Position numbers and translations under genes: made by a program
Part shown: positions 33,375 to 44,599 of the stretch, in pieces
Numbering within the stretch: the stretch's first letter is position 1
Layout: each line of letters starts with the position of its first letter
The notes under the pieces: generated by a model
Seen by the model: the letters and a program-made list of their open reading frames with translations, nothing else
What the model was told of the DNA's origin: nothing
The model's database searches: none
Assembly (NCBI RefSeq): GCF_023660105.1
Contig: NZ_JAMHGA010000044.1
Coordinates: forward strand, 1-64,000
Length of the DNA stretch: 64,000 nt
Direction: 5' to 3'
DNA from: Desulfovibrio aminophilus
GTDB taxonomy: Bacteria; Desulfobacterota; Desulfovibrionia; Desulfovibrionales; Desulfovibrionaceae

Positions 33375-34259
33375 CTAGAACGCCGGCTCCAGGCCCGCCG
33401 AGCGCGCCGTGCGCTCCACGATCTCCATGCGCTTGACGAAGGCCAGCACGAGCCGCTTCACGCCCTCGGTGACGCGGCGGCTGGAGATGGTCGCCCCGGT
33501 GATGGCGTGGATGTCCTCGTGGCCGTAGCGGGCGCAGACATCCTCCTCCCGTTGCGGGTCGAGGCCGCGCGCCGCCCACTTGGAGCGCTCCAGGCAGCGG
33601 CGGTAATCGTCCGGCAGGGGCAGCCGGACAACGCCCAGCTTGCGCAGCTCGTCCAGGGTCCGGCCCGCGAACTGGTTGCGGAAATACTCCTGCTCGATCT
33701 CCGCGCCCAGGCCCGGGTCCTCCTCGTGGTGCAGGACCTCCAGGCCCTTGACGCTCCCGTCCGGGCCCAGGGCCACCAGCAGGTGCACCCAGGTCTTGAA
33801 GCCGCCGGTGCGGCCCTGGATGAACGAGGCCATGCGGTGTCCGGCGGCGTCCAGGGCCAGGATGTAGGAATCGGCGTAATGCACCGCCGCGCCGGGCAGG
33901 GCCCGGGCCAGGGTGGCGTCGCGCTCGGCCTCGTCGTCCACCGGGCCGTCGAGCGGCGTGGCCGAAAGCACCTCGCCGCCGGGCGTGAGCAGGAGGAAGG
34001 CGTTGCCGCCGCCGCGCACGGGCAGCACGTAGCCCACGGCCGCGGCCTGTCCCGGACGCTCCACGAGGTAGCGGTGGATGCGGGCGTAGTGCGCTGGACC
34101 GGCCGAGGGGTCCAGGTAGCGGCCCATGGAGGTCTCCAGACGGGCCTGCTCGTTGTGCTTGCGGATGTTCTCCGTACGCGTGAAGACCAGCCCCAGCAGC
34201 GCGGCCGAGACCAGGCTGATGATCAAAAGGTTCAGGGCGATCCGCAAAAATTCCTTCAC
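33375..34259 (-). CDS. rnfG: Rnf complex flavoprotein subunit RnfG
   Basis: RnfG carries covalent FMN facing the periplasm. The 294-residue protein has one N-terminal membrane helix (IALNLLIISLVSAALLGLVF) and an FMN-binding domain with HAITGATISSRRVTEGV, where T257 is the flavin attachment site. It is longer than the usual 200 or so residues because of an insertion at about 185-245, holding QEYFRNQFAG and a Cys pair (C222, C242). Start codon 4 bases after the rnfD stop. Confidence 0.93.
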   Translation of the reverse strand: MKEFLRIALNLLIISLVSAALLGLVFTRTENIRKHNEQARLETSMGRYLDPSAGPAHYARIHRYLVERPGQAAAVGYVLPVRGGGNAFLLLTPGGEVLSATPLDGPVDDEAERDATLARALPGAAVHYADSYILALDAAGHRMASFIQGRTGGFKTWVHLLVALGPDGSVKGLEVLHHEEDPGLGAEIEQEYFRNQFAGRTLDELRKLGVVRLPLPDDYRRCLERSKWAARGLDPQREEDVCARYGHEDIHAITGATISSRRVTEGVKRLVLAFVKRMEIVERTARSAGLEPAF

Positions 34260-34263
34260 GGCC

Positions 34264-35262
34264 TCATTCCTTGGGCAGCGGCGGGGCGAAGCGCCGGGGC
34301 CGGACCCATTCCTCGAGCACGGGGCTCAGGCAGTTCATGAGCAGAATGGCGTAGCACACGCCCTCGGGATAGCCTCCCTTGAGCCGGATGAGCATGGTCA
34401 GCGCCCCGGCCCCGGCACCATACAAAAGCTTGGCCGCCGGCCTGGAGGGCGAGGTCACGTAGTCCGTGGCCATGAAGAAGGCCCCCAGGATCAGGCCTCC
34501 GGAGAGCGCGTGGACCAGCGGCGCGCCGCTGAAGGCCCCGTCCGGGCCGAAAATCCAGGCCAGGAGCGCCGCGCAGGCGATCATGGACACCGGGATGTGC
34601 CAGGTGATGATCCGCCGGACCAGCAGGTAGGCCCCGCCCAGGAGCAGGAGCGCGGGGCTCGTCTCGCCCACGCAGCCGGGCCGGAAGCCCAGGAGCGCGG
34701 CCCAGAGCCCCTTGGTCCCGCCGAACTGGGCGGCATAGGCCGCCGCGCCGGAATGCTTGAGCAGGTAGAGCGGCGTGGCCGAGCTCAGGGCGTCGGGCCG
34801 GGCCAGGAAGGACGGCAGTTCGGGCATGATCCAGGCCGTGGTCATGGCCACCGGGAAACCCACGGTGAGGAAGGCTCGGGCGATGAGCGCCGGATTGAAG
34901 AAGTTGAAGCCCAGACCGCCGAAGAGCTGCTTGCCGATGCAGATGGCGAAGAGCGAACCCCAGAACGGCAGGGTCAGGGACACGCCCGGGGGCAGTACAT
35001 AGACCAGGAGCAGGCCGGTGAGCGCCGCGCTGCCGTCGGAGACGCGCACGGGCTTGCCCAGGAGCCGCTGCATGAGCGCCTCGGAGAGCACGGCCGTGCC
35101 CACGCCCACCGCCGCCAGGGCCAGGACGCGCGGGCCGAAGATGAAGACCGAGAGCAGGAGCTGGGGCAGGAGCACGGCGAACACGGTCCACATGATCCCG
35201 CTCACCGTGGCCTCGTCGCGCAGGTGCGGCGAGATGGAGACGCGCCAGAGCCGTTCGCTCAT
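34264..35262 (-). CDS. rnfD: Rnf complex flavoprotein subunit RnfD
   Basis: A 332-residue polytopic membrane subunit with covalent FMN. The attachment motif is SSATPL (T163). Conserved RnfD parts are SPHLRDEATVSGIMW, GKQLFGGLGFNFFNPAL and FFMATDYVTSPSRPAAKLLYG, with about nine to ten helices. The ATG at 35262 overlaps the rnfC stop (ATGA); the long upstream frame is a shadow of rnfC. Confidence 0.95.
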   Translation of the reverse strand: MSERLWRVSISPHLRDEATVSGIMWTVFAVLLPQLLLSVFIFGPRVLALAAVGVGTAVLSEALMQRLLGKPVRVSDGSAALTGLLLVYVLPPGVSLTLPFWGSLFAICIGKQLFGGLGFNFFNPALIARAFLTVGFPVAMTTAWIMPELPSFLARPDALSSATPLYLLKHSGAAAYAAQFGGTKGLWAALLGFRPGCVGETSPALLLLGGAYLLVRRIITWHIPVSMIACAALLAWIFGPDGAFSGAPLVHALSGGLILGAFFMATDYVTSPSRPAAKLLYGAGAGALTMLIRLKGGYPEGVCYAILLMNCLSPVLEEWVRPRRFAPPLPKE

Positions 35263-36593
35263 TTTCCGGCCCCGCTCTTGAGCCGCGCCTTGCCCGCGCG
35301 GATGAACTGGACCAGCGGCCGCTTGGCCGGACAGACGTAGGAGCAGGAGCCGCACTCGAAGCATTCCCAGAGTCCGAAGCGCGGCATGCCGTCGTACTTG
35401 CGGCGCTCGGCGTAGATGGACATCTCGTTGGGCATGAGACCCATGGGGCAGGCGTCCAGGCAGCGGCCGCAGCGGATGCAGGGGCCGTGCTCGAACTCCG
35501 GGCTCTCCTCGGCCGTGAGGAAAAGCACGCCCGAGGTGGTCTTGGTCACGGGGTAGTCCAGCCCGGCCACGGCGAAGCCCATCATGGGCCCGCCGAGCAC
35601 GCACTTCACGGCCTCCTCGCGCACCCCGCCCAGGTGCGCGGCCAGGTCGGCCAGGGTCACGCCCACGCGGCAGACGAGGTTGGCCTGGCGCGCCACGCCC
35701 CGGCCCGAGACCGTGACCACCCGCTCGTAGCAGCTCCGGCCCAGGGCCACGGCCTCGTACACGGCGTGCGCGGTGGCCACGTTCTGGACCACGCAGCCCA
35801 CGTGCGCGGGCAGGCCCCCGGCGGGAACGCGGCGGCCGGTGAGGGCCTCGATGAGCTGTTTCTCCGAGCCTTGGGGGTACTTCACGTCCAGGGCCGCCAC
35901 GGTCACGCGGCTCCCCTCCCCGGCCTCGTCCACGGCCGCGCGCAGGGCCGCGACGGCGTCGGGCTTGTTGTTCTCGATGCCGATGAAGGCCCGCCCGGCG
36001 CCGAGCGTCTGGAGCAGGATGCGCAGCCCCTGGACGATGTCCGCCGGGCGCTCGAGCATGAGCCGGTGGTCGGCGGTGAGGTAGCTCTCGCACTCCACGC
36101 CGTTGAGGATGCAGGTGTCGATCGTGAGGTTGGCCGGGGGGCAGAGCTTGACGTTGGTGGGAAAGCCCGCGCCGCCCATGCCCACCACCCCGGCGTCGCG
36201 GATGCGGGCCAGGATGTCGCAGGACGGGAGGCATTCCCACTCCTGGGGAGTGACGGCCGCCTCCGAAGCCTCGGGGTCGCGCTCAATGACCACGGCGGGC
36301 ACCGGGCCCAGGATGGGATGCGGCGCGCGGCCCACGGAGACCACCGTGCCCGTCACCGGGCTGTGCACCTCCGCGCCGAGGAACTTGTCCACCCCGCCGA
36401 TGCGCCGGCCCTCGCGCACGGCGTCGCCCTTCTTGACCAGGGGCAAGGCCGGAGCGCCGAAGTGCTGGGACATGGAGACGACATAGCGGGATTGGAGCGG
36501 CATGGCCTCCAGGGCCAGGCTCTCGGTAAGCGCCTTGCGGCCGGGGGGATGGACTCCCCCGAGGGTGAACGTGAACGGTTCGGCGTTGCGCAT
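35259..36593 (-). CDS. rnfC: Rnf complex subunit RnfC
   Basis: RnfC binds NAD(H) and FMN and is the cytoplasmic NADH-side subunit. The 444-residue protein has a biotinyl-like N-terminal part (VDKFLGAEVHSPVTGTVV), the Nqo1-like GMGGAGFPTNVKL, GVECESYLTADHRLM and two C-terminal 4Fe-4S motifs, CIRCGRCLDACPMGL and CFECGSCSYVCPAKR. It is first in the rnfCDGEAB order. In some sulfate reducers a multihaem cytochrome gene precedes rnfC; none is seen here. GCAGGAAGG lies right before the ATG. Confidence 0.95.
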   Translation of the reverse strand: MRNAEPFTFTLGGVHPPGRKALTESLALEAMPLQSRYVVSMSQHFGAPALPLVKKGDAVREGRRIGGVDKFLGAEVHSPVTGTVVSVGRAPHPILGPVPAVVIERDPEASEAAVTPQEWECLPSCDILARIRDAGVVGMGGAGFPTNVKLCPPANLTIDTCILNGVECESYLTADHRLMLERPADIVQGLRILLQTLGAGRAFIGIENNKPDAVAALRAAVDEAGEGSRVTVAALDVKYPQGSEKQLIEALTGRRVPAGGLPAHVGCVVQNVATAHAVYEAVALGRSCYERVVTVSGRGVARQANLVCRVGVTLADLAAHLGGVREEAVKCVLGGPMMGFAVAGLDYPVTKTTSGVLFLTAEESPEFEHGPCIRCGRCLDACPMGLMPNEMSIYAERRKYDGMPRFGLWECFECGSCSYVCPAKRPLVQFIRAGKARLKSGAGK

Positions 36594-36606
36594 CCTTCCT
36601 GCCCGA

Positions 36607-36636
36607 AAAGTAGTCAGGGCGATATCAGATCGTCAA
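36607..36636 (-). promoter_or_regulatory. Promoter candidate for the rnf operon
   Basis: Minus-strand TTGACG (36636-36631), 18-bp spacer, TACTTT (36612-36607). The -10 box is weak. The transcription start would be about 36600, close to the rnfC start. The rest of 36594-36776, between divergent rnfC and the phosphotransferase gene, shows nothing else I can identify. Confidence 0.3.
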
Positions 36637-36776
36637 CTTCAAGAAATAGGCAATGCAGCCCGGGAACGCAAGCGGAAATCCTTTTTTCACCGGCCGCTCG
36701 AAGGCCGAAGCCCCTGGACAGGCCTGCCCCGGGCGTGGGAAACCTCCCGCAGACCGTCTTCCAGGAGCCGTCGTCC

Positions 36777-37739
36777 ATGCTCGACCTCATACCGTCCTTC
36801 GGCCTGATCCCCGGCCGCCTCCGCCGCGACATACCGCTGCCCGGCAGCCCGGAGCGCTGCCGCGAACGCCTGGCCGTGGAGGACGCCGAGGGCCGCCTCT
36901 GGATGCTCGAACGCCTCGCCCCGGGCCAGGCCGCCCGCCGCGAGGAGGTGGCCGCCCTGCTCGACGCCCTGGCCGCGCGAGGGGACGACCTCCGAGGCCT
37001 GATCCCGGCTTACCGCCCCCTGGCGCGCGGAGGCGGGCACATCCTGCGCGTGGAAGACGGCCCGCGCGCCGGAGACTGGCAGCTCTCGCCCTGCGTGCGG
37101 CACGCGCCCCTGCCCCGGCCGGGCTACCTGGACGACGCCTGGCGCGGCGCCGCCGCGGCCGGTTTTCTCCTGGCCCTGGAACAGACATCGCGCGGCGTGG
37201 CGGTCCCGCCCGCGCCCGTGCCGCCCCTGTCCGCCTACATCCGCGACCTGACGGCCACGGCCTCGGCGCGGAATCCGGGCCTCGGCGCGCGGCTGGAACC
37301 GGCGCTCGCGGCCCTGGCCGACCTGCCGGAAATCGAGGCGTCCCTGCCTCAATCCCTGGCCCACGGCGACCTGCATCCGCTGAACATCCTCTGGGGACCG
37401 GACGGCGGTGGGCCCATCCGGGCGGTCATCGACTGGGAGTTCGCCGGCGCGCGGCCCCCGCTCACCGACGCGGCCAACTGCCTGGGCTGCGTGGGCTTCG
37501 AGCACCCCTCCGGGCTCGGGCGCGGCTTCGCCCTGGGGCTGATGAGGGAACTGCGCCGCGGCGGAACGCCGGAGGCATCCCTGGCGCGGCTGCCCGTCCT
37601 GGTCCTGGCCTCGCGCTTCGGCTGGCTCTCCGAATGGCTGCGCAAGCGCGACCGCGAGATGCTCGACATGGAGCTGGACTACCTGGACATCCTGACGTCC
37701 GAACGCGATCGTCTGGCCGCCCTCTGGAGCGGGCGGTAG
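36777..37739 (+). CDS. Aminoglycoside-phosphotransferase-like kinase
   Basis: A 320-residue protein of the APH/choline kinase fold. The catalytic loop LAHGDLHPLNILW (194-206) and the metal-binding VIDWEFAGARPPLTDAAN are complete; the N-terminal ATP-binding lobe is divergent, with LEDxRLWMLERL-like strands. Substrate is unknown; such proteins in genomes of anaerobes usually act on small hydroxyl metabolites rather than antibiotics. The ATG at 36777 has AGGAG 9 bases upstream. Single gene, with its own terminator, divergent from rnf and convergent with gatA. Confidence 0.8.
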   Translation: MLDLIPSFGLIPGRLRRDIPLPGSPERCRERLAVEDAEGRLWMLERLAPGQAARREEVAALLDALAARGDDLRGLIPAYRPLARGGGHILRVEDGPRAGDWQLSPCVRHAPLPRPGYLDDAWRGAAAAGFLLALEQTSRGVAVPPAPVPPLSAYIRDLTATASARNPGLGARLEPALAALADLPEIEASLPQSLAHGDLHPLNILWGPDGGGPIRAVIDWEFAGARPPLTDAANCLGCVGFEHPSGLGRGFALGLMRELRRGGTPEASLARLPVLVLASRFGWLSEWLRKRDREMLDMELDYLDILTSERDRLAALWSGR

Positions 37740-37784
37740 AACGCCTCCAGGAAATCCCACCCACACGACGTCCGGACGGACGCG

Positions 37785-37826
37785 AAAAAGCGGGCCCTCG
37801 CGCGGCATCAGCGCACAAGGGCCCGC
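37785..37826 (-). terminator. Terminator of the gatA operon
   Basis: On the minus strand GCGGGCCCT (37826-37818) pairs with AGGGCCCGC (37798-37790), followed by TTTTT (37789-37785). It lies 39 bases past the gatA stop. Confidence 0.6.
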
Positions 37827-37832
37827 CTTGAC

Positions 37833-37856
37833 GCCGCCCCGCGGGCGGCGCGTTTT
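37833..37856 (+). terminator. Terminator of the phosphotransferase gene
   Basis: GCCGCCC-CGC-GGGCGGC (37833-37849) followed by GCGTTTTTC on the plus strand. It faces the neighbouring minus-strand terminator, so the convergent genes are insulated from both sides. Confidence 0.6.
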
Positions 37857-37864
37857 TCAACGGT

Positions 37865-39337
37865 TCACTCGGCCAATCCGGCGGGACGCGGCAGCTTCGG
37901 CAGGGCCCGTTCCAGCACGTCGGCGGCGGACAGCAACACGTCCTCGGCGAAAGGCTTGGCCATGAGCTGCAAGCCCACGGGCATGCCCGAGTCGCGGCCC
38001 AGACCGCAGGGCAGGCTCAGGCCCGGGATGCCCGCCAGGTTGGCCGAGATGGTGAAGATGTCCATGAGATACATCTGCAGGGGATCGCTGGTCATCTGGC
38101 CCACGCGGAAGGCCGTGGTCGGGCAGACCGGCCCGGCGATCAGGTCGCAGGTCTGGAAGGCCGTGTCGAAGTCGCGGCGCAGCAGGGCGCGCACCTGGGC
38201 GGCCTTGCGGTAGTAGGCGTCGTAGTAGCCAGCCGAGAGCACGTAGGTGCCCAGGATGATGCGCCGCTGGACCTCGTCGCCGAAGCCCTGGGTGCGAGAA
38301 CGGGTGTACATCTCGGTCAGATCCTGGGCCTGCTTGTCGCGGTGGCCGTAACGCACGCCGTCGAAGCGGGCCAGGTTGGAGGAGGCCTCGGCCGTGGCGA
38401 TGACGTAGTACACGGCCACGGCGTACTCCGAGAGCTTGAGCGGCACGGGCACGGTGCGCGCGCCCAGGGCCTCGGCCTGGGACACGGCCGCGCGGCAGCA
38501 CTCGGCCACCTCGGGGTCCACGCCCTCGCTCCAGTATTCCTCGGGCAATCCGATGGTCAGGCCCTTGAGGTCGCCCCGGGCCGACAGGGCGGCCAGATAG
38601 TCCGGCACGGGCTCGGCCGCGCTGGTGGAGTCGCGGGTGTCGTGCCCGGCCATGACCTGGAGCAGCCGCGCGGCGTCCTCCACCGTGCGGGTCATGGGTC
38701 CGATCTGGTCCAGGGACGAGCCGTAGGCGATGAGTCCGTAGCGCGAGACGCGGCCGTAGGTGGGCTTGAGCCCGACGATGCCGCAGAACGAGGCGGGCTG
38801 GCGGATGGAGCCGCCGGTGTCCGTGCCCAGGGCTCCGAAGCCCTGGCAGGCGGCCACCGCCGCGGCCGAGCCGCCGCTGGATCCGCCGGGCACCCGTTCC
38901 GGGTCCCAGGGGTTGCGGGTGGGCTGAAAGGCCGAGTTCTCGGTGCTGGAGCCCATGGCGAACTCGTCCATGTTGGACTTGCCCAGGATCACGGCCCCGG
39001 CCGCCTTGAGCCGGGCCACGGCCGTGGCGTCGTAGAACGGAACGAAGTTTTCCAGGATGCGCGACCCGGCCGTGGCGGGCAGGCCCTTGGCGGTCAGGCA
39101 GTCCTTGACGATCAGGGGCACGCCCCAGAGCGGCCGCTCGGGGTCCGGTCCGGCCGCGTCCAAGGTCCGGGCCTCGGCCAGGGCGGTTTCGGCGGACACG
39201 TGCAGCAGGGCCCGGATCGTGGGCTCGGTGGCCTCGATGCGCTCCAGGCAGGCTTTGGTCGCCTCCTCGGCGGACACCCGGCGTTCGGCCAGCAGGCCGC
39301 GAAGCTCGGAAAGCGTCTTCAAATGCAGGTCGGACAT
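37865..39337 (-). CDS. gatA: Asp/Glu-tRNA amidotransferase subunit A (GatA)
   Basis: GatA hydrolyses glutamine and feeds ammonia to GatB to amidate Glu-tRNAGln or Asp-tRNAAsn. The 490-residue amidase has its catalytic Lys in [13 protein letters not shown], the cis-Ser/Ser pair in [14 protein letters not shown] and [16 protein letters not shown], and the GatA-typical FDGVRYGHR. It lies 49 bases after gatC. gatB is not in the window. Confidence 0.97.
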   Translation of the reverse strand: MSDLHLKTLSELRGLLAERRVSAEEATKACLERIEATEPTIRALLHVSAETALAEARTLDAAGPDPERPLWGVPLIVKDCLTAKGLPATAGSRILENFVPFYDATAVARLKAAGAVILGKSNMDEFAMGSSTENSAFQPTRNPWDPERVPGGSSGGSAAAVAACQGFGALGTDTGGSIRQPASFCGIVGLKPTYGRVSRYGLIAYGSSLDQIGPMTRTVEDAARLLQVMAGHDTRDSTSAAEPVPDYLAALSARGDLKGLTIGLPEEYWSEGVDPEVAECCRAAVSQAEALGARTVPVPLKLSEYAVAVYYVIATAEASSNLARFDGVRYGHRDKQAQDLTEMYTRSRTQGFGDEVQRRIILGTYVLSAGYYDAYYRKAAQVRALLRRDFDTAFQTCDLIAGPVCPTTAFRVGQMTSDPLQMYLMDIFTISANLAGIPGLSLPCGLGRDSGMPVGLQLMAKPFAEDVLLSAADVLERALPKLPRPAGLAE

Positions 39338-39386
39338 GGTTTTCCCGTTCTCTTCAATGGACTGAATAGTTGCTGATGCAACCGGA

Positions 39387-39683
39387 TCAGTGTCCGGCGG
39401 AGACGATGCGCGGCACGATGAAGAAGCTCCCGTCGGTCTCCGGCGCGTTGGCCAGGACCTGCTCCCGGGTGCACTCCCGGCGGACCTCGTCGGGGCGCAG
39501 GAGCGTGGTCTTCGAGCCCGGGCCGTACATGGGCTCCACGCCCGAGGTGTCCAGGCGGTTGAGCTGGTCGATGTAGTCCAGGATGTCGCCCACCTGCCCG
39601 GCGAACAGCTCCACCTTGTCCTCGCTCAGCTCCAGGCGGGCCAGCCGGGCCACGCGGAGCACTTCCTCTCGGCTGATCTTCAT
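39387..39683 (-). CDS. gatC: Asp/Glu-tRNA amidotransferase subunit C (GatC)
   Basis: A 98-residue GatC, the small subunit that clamps GatA and Gat[21 protein letters not shown] and [20 protein letters not shown] are characteristic, as is the C-terminal FFIVPRIV. It lies 19 bases after the lipoprotein gene stop. Confidence 0.95.
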   Translation of the reverse strand: MKISREEVLRVARLARLELSEDKVELFAGQVGDILDYIDQLNRLDTSGVEPMYGPGSKTTLLRPDEVRRECTREQVLANAPETDGSFFIVPRIVSAGH

Positions 39684-39702
39684 GTCGTCTCCTTGATGGA
39701 AC

Positions 39703-41754
39703 TCAGTCGCGGTCCAGCTCGTCGGACGGCGCGGGCTTCCGGGGCTGGGCCGGGGCGGCGGCCGGAGCCGGGGCCGGAGTCGAGGCCTTGCCCTGCCGCT
39801 GGGTGTTGGCGGCCTTGATGAACAGTTCGCGCCGGGACAGGGCCTTGGCGATGCTCTCGCGCATGCGGGCGGGATCGGCCGCCACCTTGCCGTCCTTGGC
39901 GGGCTGGAAGAGGTGCAGGGCCTCGCTGGCCGAGCCGTCGGGGCCCCAGCTCATGGGCGCGAGGCTGAAGTCGAAGCCCTCCATGCGGGACAGGCGCCCG
40001 TTGATCTCGGCCGGAGAGACCGAATCCGGGTTGCCCATGCGGGCGGCGAAACGCACGAAGTCGTAGCCCAGGGCCACCCAGAAGTCGGCCGTCCCGAGCC
40101 CCTGCTCGTCCAGGGCGGACTGCAGCGCCCGGGCCGCCGGGCTCTCCTGGTCCCAGGCCCCGGAGCAGGCCGTCAGCCGGTAGTACTGCTCCTCCAGGTC
40201 GCGGGACTCGTCCAGGGCCCGGCTCCACATCTCCGGCCCCAGGAACACGAGGTAGCCGGACTCATGGAAGAAGAAGTTCGGGATGAGCACCTGGGCCTGG
40301 GCCCAGCCGTCGGGCAGGAACACGGCCCCGAAATCGGCCTTGGGCGCGGTTCCGCCGGACTTGAACGGCACGCGCAGCAGCCGGGCCACGCTCTTGCCCC
40401 ACTCGGGATGGTCGCCCGGAGGATAGGTCTCCGTCACCGAGACATGGCCGCCCCGGGCCGCGACCTCGGCGGCGAAGAGGTCGCGCATGTGGCGGCCGAA
40501 CTTCTCCTCCGGGGCCAGCACGGCCACGTTGCGGATGCCCAGGTCGTCCACGGCCAGCTTGGCCGCGGCCCGGGCCTGGTCGCGGGCGCTGGGGAAGAAG
40601 CGCCAGGCCTGCGCGCCCTCGCGCACATCGCCCAGGCTCGGCAGGAAGGTGAAAAAGGCCCGCCGGGAGAGCGCTCCCGAGGGCTCCACCTCCTTCACGG
40701 CCTCCATGCGCAGCGGCCCGCCCACCAGGGAGAAATGCGGCGGCAGCTCGTTCAGGCGGCCGACCCAGCCCTGGGCCTCGGTGTTGATCACCCGGACCTC
40801 GGTCTCCTGGCCCGCGTTGGCCAGCACCCACTGGGCCAGGGACGCGCCCCGGGCGACCTTCTGGCCCACGTCGGCGAAGCGGCCGGACAAAGGCAGGGCC
40901 AGGGCCACGCCGGTGCGCGGCACGCCGCGCTTCTTCTCCAGCTCGCGCAGGTCGCGGCCGAGAACGTCCTTGGACTCCAGCTGCGAGGCGGCCAGGACCG
41001 CGCGCATGGTGCGCCAGCTGTCGGCCCATTCGTCCTTGTCCTTGGCCTCCCGGCGGGCCCGTTCGAAATCCGTCAGGGCGTAGGGGAAGGCCGAGCGGGC
41101 CTCGGCGGGCGCGGCCTCGGCCAGCCGTTTCAGGTCCCGGTCCCCGAGTTCGCCCAGACGGGCCAGGAAGTCCTTCTCCAGGGCCGCCCGCGAGGGGCCG
41201 TCCGGGGCCAGGCGGTAGCCGTCGGCCAGGGCCTGCAGGGCCTGGGCCGGGTGGCCGTCGGCGTAGAACACGTCGAAGAAGGCCAGGGCGGCCTTGCGCC
41301 GCGTCTCCCAGGGCACGTTCTTGCGCCCGGCCAGCCAGACGCGCTGCTCGTCCAGGGCGGCGGCCTTGCCCAGGGCGGCCAGGGAGCGGATGTTCAGGTC
41401 GGTCCAGCGCCAGTCGTCCACGGCCTTCTTGTCGGCCTTGGCCCAGGCGTCCAGGGCGGCCAGGGACTGGTTGTAGTGGCGCGACTCGAAGGCGCTCTCG
41501 GCCAGGCGGCGGGCCACGAGGGGCCGGTCGCGGCCGGGCAGGTCGGGCCGTTCGAGCAAGCGGCCGTAGTACAGCTCGCCCCGGGCCCAGTCGTGCTTGT
41601 CGTAGGCCTTGGCGGCCTCCTGCATGAGCTGCGGGGTGGCCATGAGATTCACGGATTCGGCGCTGGGGCCCCAGGCGATGCGCTGGGCGCAGCCGAAGAG
41701 CAGCGCGGCGCAGAGCGTCAGGGCGGCGGCGAAGGCGATGCGGCGGAAGGTCAT
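39703..41754 (-). CDS. LppC/LpoA-like lipoprotein with type 1 periplasmic-binding fold
   Basis: A 683-residue exported lipoprotein with lipobox LLFGC (C22). Residues 40-260 contain TPR-like helical pairs ([20 protein letters not shown]); residues 275-640 form a two-lobed binding-protein fold ([40 protein letters not shown]). This layout is that of LpoA/LppC, the outer membrane activator of PBP1A in Enterobacteria. Activation of a peptidoglycan synthase is thus likely but not shown. The C-terminus is Pro/Ala-rich. Separated from dnaK by a strong terminator, and followed by gatC. Confidence 0.8.
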   Translation of the reverse strand: MTFRRIAFAAALTLCAALLFGCAQRIAWGPSAESVNLMATPQLMQEAAKAYDKHDWARGELYYGRLLERPDLPGRDRPLVARRLAESAFESRHYNQSLAALDAWAKADKKAVDDWRWTDLNIRSLAALGKAAALDEQRVWLAGRKNVPWETRRKAALAFFDVFYADGHPAQALQALADGYRLAPDGPSRAALEKDFLARLGELGDRDLKRLAEAAPAEARSAFPYALTDFERARREAKDKDEWADSWRTMRAVLAASQLESKDVLGRDLRELEKKRGVPRTGVALALPLSGRFADVGQKVARGASLAQWVLANAGQETEVRVINTEAQGWVGRLNELPPHFSLVGGPLRMEAVKEVEPSGALSRRAFFTFLPSLGDVREGAQAWRFFPSARDQARAAAKLAVDDLGIRNVAVLAPEEKFGRHMRDLFAAEVAARGGHVSVTETYPPGDHPEWGKSVARLLRVPFKSGGTAPKADFGAVFLPDGWAQAQVLIPNFFFHESGYLVFLGPEMWSRALDESRDLEEQYYRLTACSGAWDQESPAARALQSALDEQGLGTADFWVALGYDFVRFAARMGNPDSVSPAEINGRLSRMEGFDFSLAPMSWGPDGSASEALHLFQPAKDGKVAADPARMRESIAKALSRRELFIKAANTQRQGKASTPAPAPAAAPAQPRKPAPSDELDRD

Positions 41755-41810
41755 GAAGACTCGTCTCCAGAGGGCGGCGGTTTGAGGAGAGCCGGTCCCG
41801 GCACGGGACG

Positions 41811-41846
41811 AAAAAAACCCGGCCCGCGTTCGGTCGCGGGCCGGGT
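41811..41846 (-). terminator. Rho-independent terminator after dnaK
   Basis: ACCCGGCCCGCG (41846-41835), loop ACCGAA, CGCGGGCCGGGT (41828-41817), then a run of six T bases on the minus strand. A strong 12-bp stem 50 bases beyond the dnaK stop. Confidence 0.9.
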
Positions 41847-41896
41847 CAGGCTATACTGGTTGGCCGTGCAAGGCAAGCGCCCCGGGCGCGGCCGGG

Positions 41897-43813
<1,917 letters not shown>

Positions 43814-43921
43814 TATCTCGTCCTCCTCAGTTGGAAGAATTCGTTCGTATGTCCGACGGGAACCCGCCGTCCCGTTTGGGATAAGTCCTGTTGTCCGTTT
43901 GTAAAGAAGCCCGCCGCGCTT

Positions 43922-44485
43922 TTATTGCGGCTTGTTCACCAGAACCTTGGCCGGCCGCAGGAGCCGATCCTTGAGCAGATAACCCTTCTGGGCCACCTGG
44001 GTCACGAAGCCGTCGGGCAGGTTCGGGTCCTGCACCGCGCCGAGGGCCTCGTGGCGGTTGGGGTCGAAGAGCACCCCGGTCTCGTCCACGGGGGTCAGGC
44101 CGTGGTTCTTGAGGATGTCCAGGAAGACCTTGCGGGTCATGTCCACGCCCATGACGAAGTCCTTGCAGCCCTCGCCCGGGGCGTGGTTCAGGGCCAGGTC
44201 CAGGTTGTCCAGCACGGGCAGCAGGTCGGCCAGCACGGACTGGCAGGCGAACCGGCGCAACTCCTCGGTCTCGCGCGAAAGCCGCTTGCGCGTGTTGTCG
44301 GCCTCGGCCAGGGAGCGCAGGCGCACGTCCTCGGCCTGCTTCATGACCTCGCAGCTCGGGCAGACGTGGCTCTTGCAGAGCGCGGCCAGCTCCTCCTCGC
44401 TCAGGGTCAGCTCCGGGGCCTCGCCCGGCGTCTTGTCTCCATTGGTCACGGGAATCTCTTGGTCCTTGCTTTCCTCGACGGACAT
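43922..44485 (-). CDS. grpE: Nucleotide exchange factor GrpE with N-terminal cysteine cluster
   Basis: GrpE releases ADP from DnaK. The 187-residue protein has a long coiled coil (EADNTRKRLSRETEELRR), VLPVLDNLDLALNH and the beta-domain tail YLLKDRLLRPAKVLVNKP. Unusual for GrpE is C37-x4-C42-x2-C45 (LCKSHVCPSCEV) just before the coiled coil. These could bind a metal or form disulfides across the dimer, giving a redox input; similar cysteines occur in other Desulfovibrio GrpE sequences as far as I recall. It lies first in grpE-dnaK. Confidence 0.94.
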   Translation of the reverse strand: MSVEESKDQEIPVTNGDKTPGEAPELTLSEEELAALCKSHVCPSCEVMKQAEDVRLRSLAEADNTRKRLSRETEELRRFACQSVLADLLPVLDNLDLALNHAPGEGCKDFVMGVDMTRKVFLDILKNHGLTPVDETGVLFDPNRHEALGAVQDPNLPDGFVTQVAQKGYLLKDRLLRPAKVLVNKPQ

Positions 44486-44500
44486 GAGTCACCTCTCGGC

Positions 44501-44527
44501 AAAAAATCGCGGCGGAAGACCGCCGCG
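44501..44527 (-). terminator. Hairpin and T run between aminopeptidase gene and grpE
   Basis: CGCGGCGG-TCTT-CCGCCGCG (44527-44508) followed by ATTTTTT on the minus strand, 73 bases past the aminopeptidase stop. It looks like that gene's terminator. It also lies at the predicted 5' end of the grpE transcript (start near 44526), where it could instead act as a 5' mRNA-stabilising hairpin. Confidence 0.6.
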
Positions 44528-44532
44528 CCCAT

Positions 44533-44560
44533 GAGGTAAGCACGGCTCATGGGTTGTCAA
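44533..44560 (-). promoter_or_regulatory. Promoter candidate of grpE-dnaK
   Basis: TTGACA (44560-44555), 16-bp spacer, TACCTC (44538-44533) on the minus strand. The same geometry, TTGACT-N16-TACCTT, precedes cbpA. No CIRCE inverted repeat for HrcA was found, so an alternative sigma factor such as RpoH is plausible. Confidence 0.45.
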
Positions 44561-44599
44561 CGGGCACGGGCCGGGCGAACGCCGATTTTTTCCCGGAAT

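Noticed and set aside
36777-37739. Aminoglycoside resistance gene
   Set aside because: The catalytic loop belongs to the APH superfamily, but the N-terminal lobe does not resemble known resistance enzymes and the gene composition matches the host chromosome.
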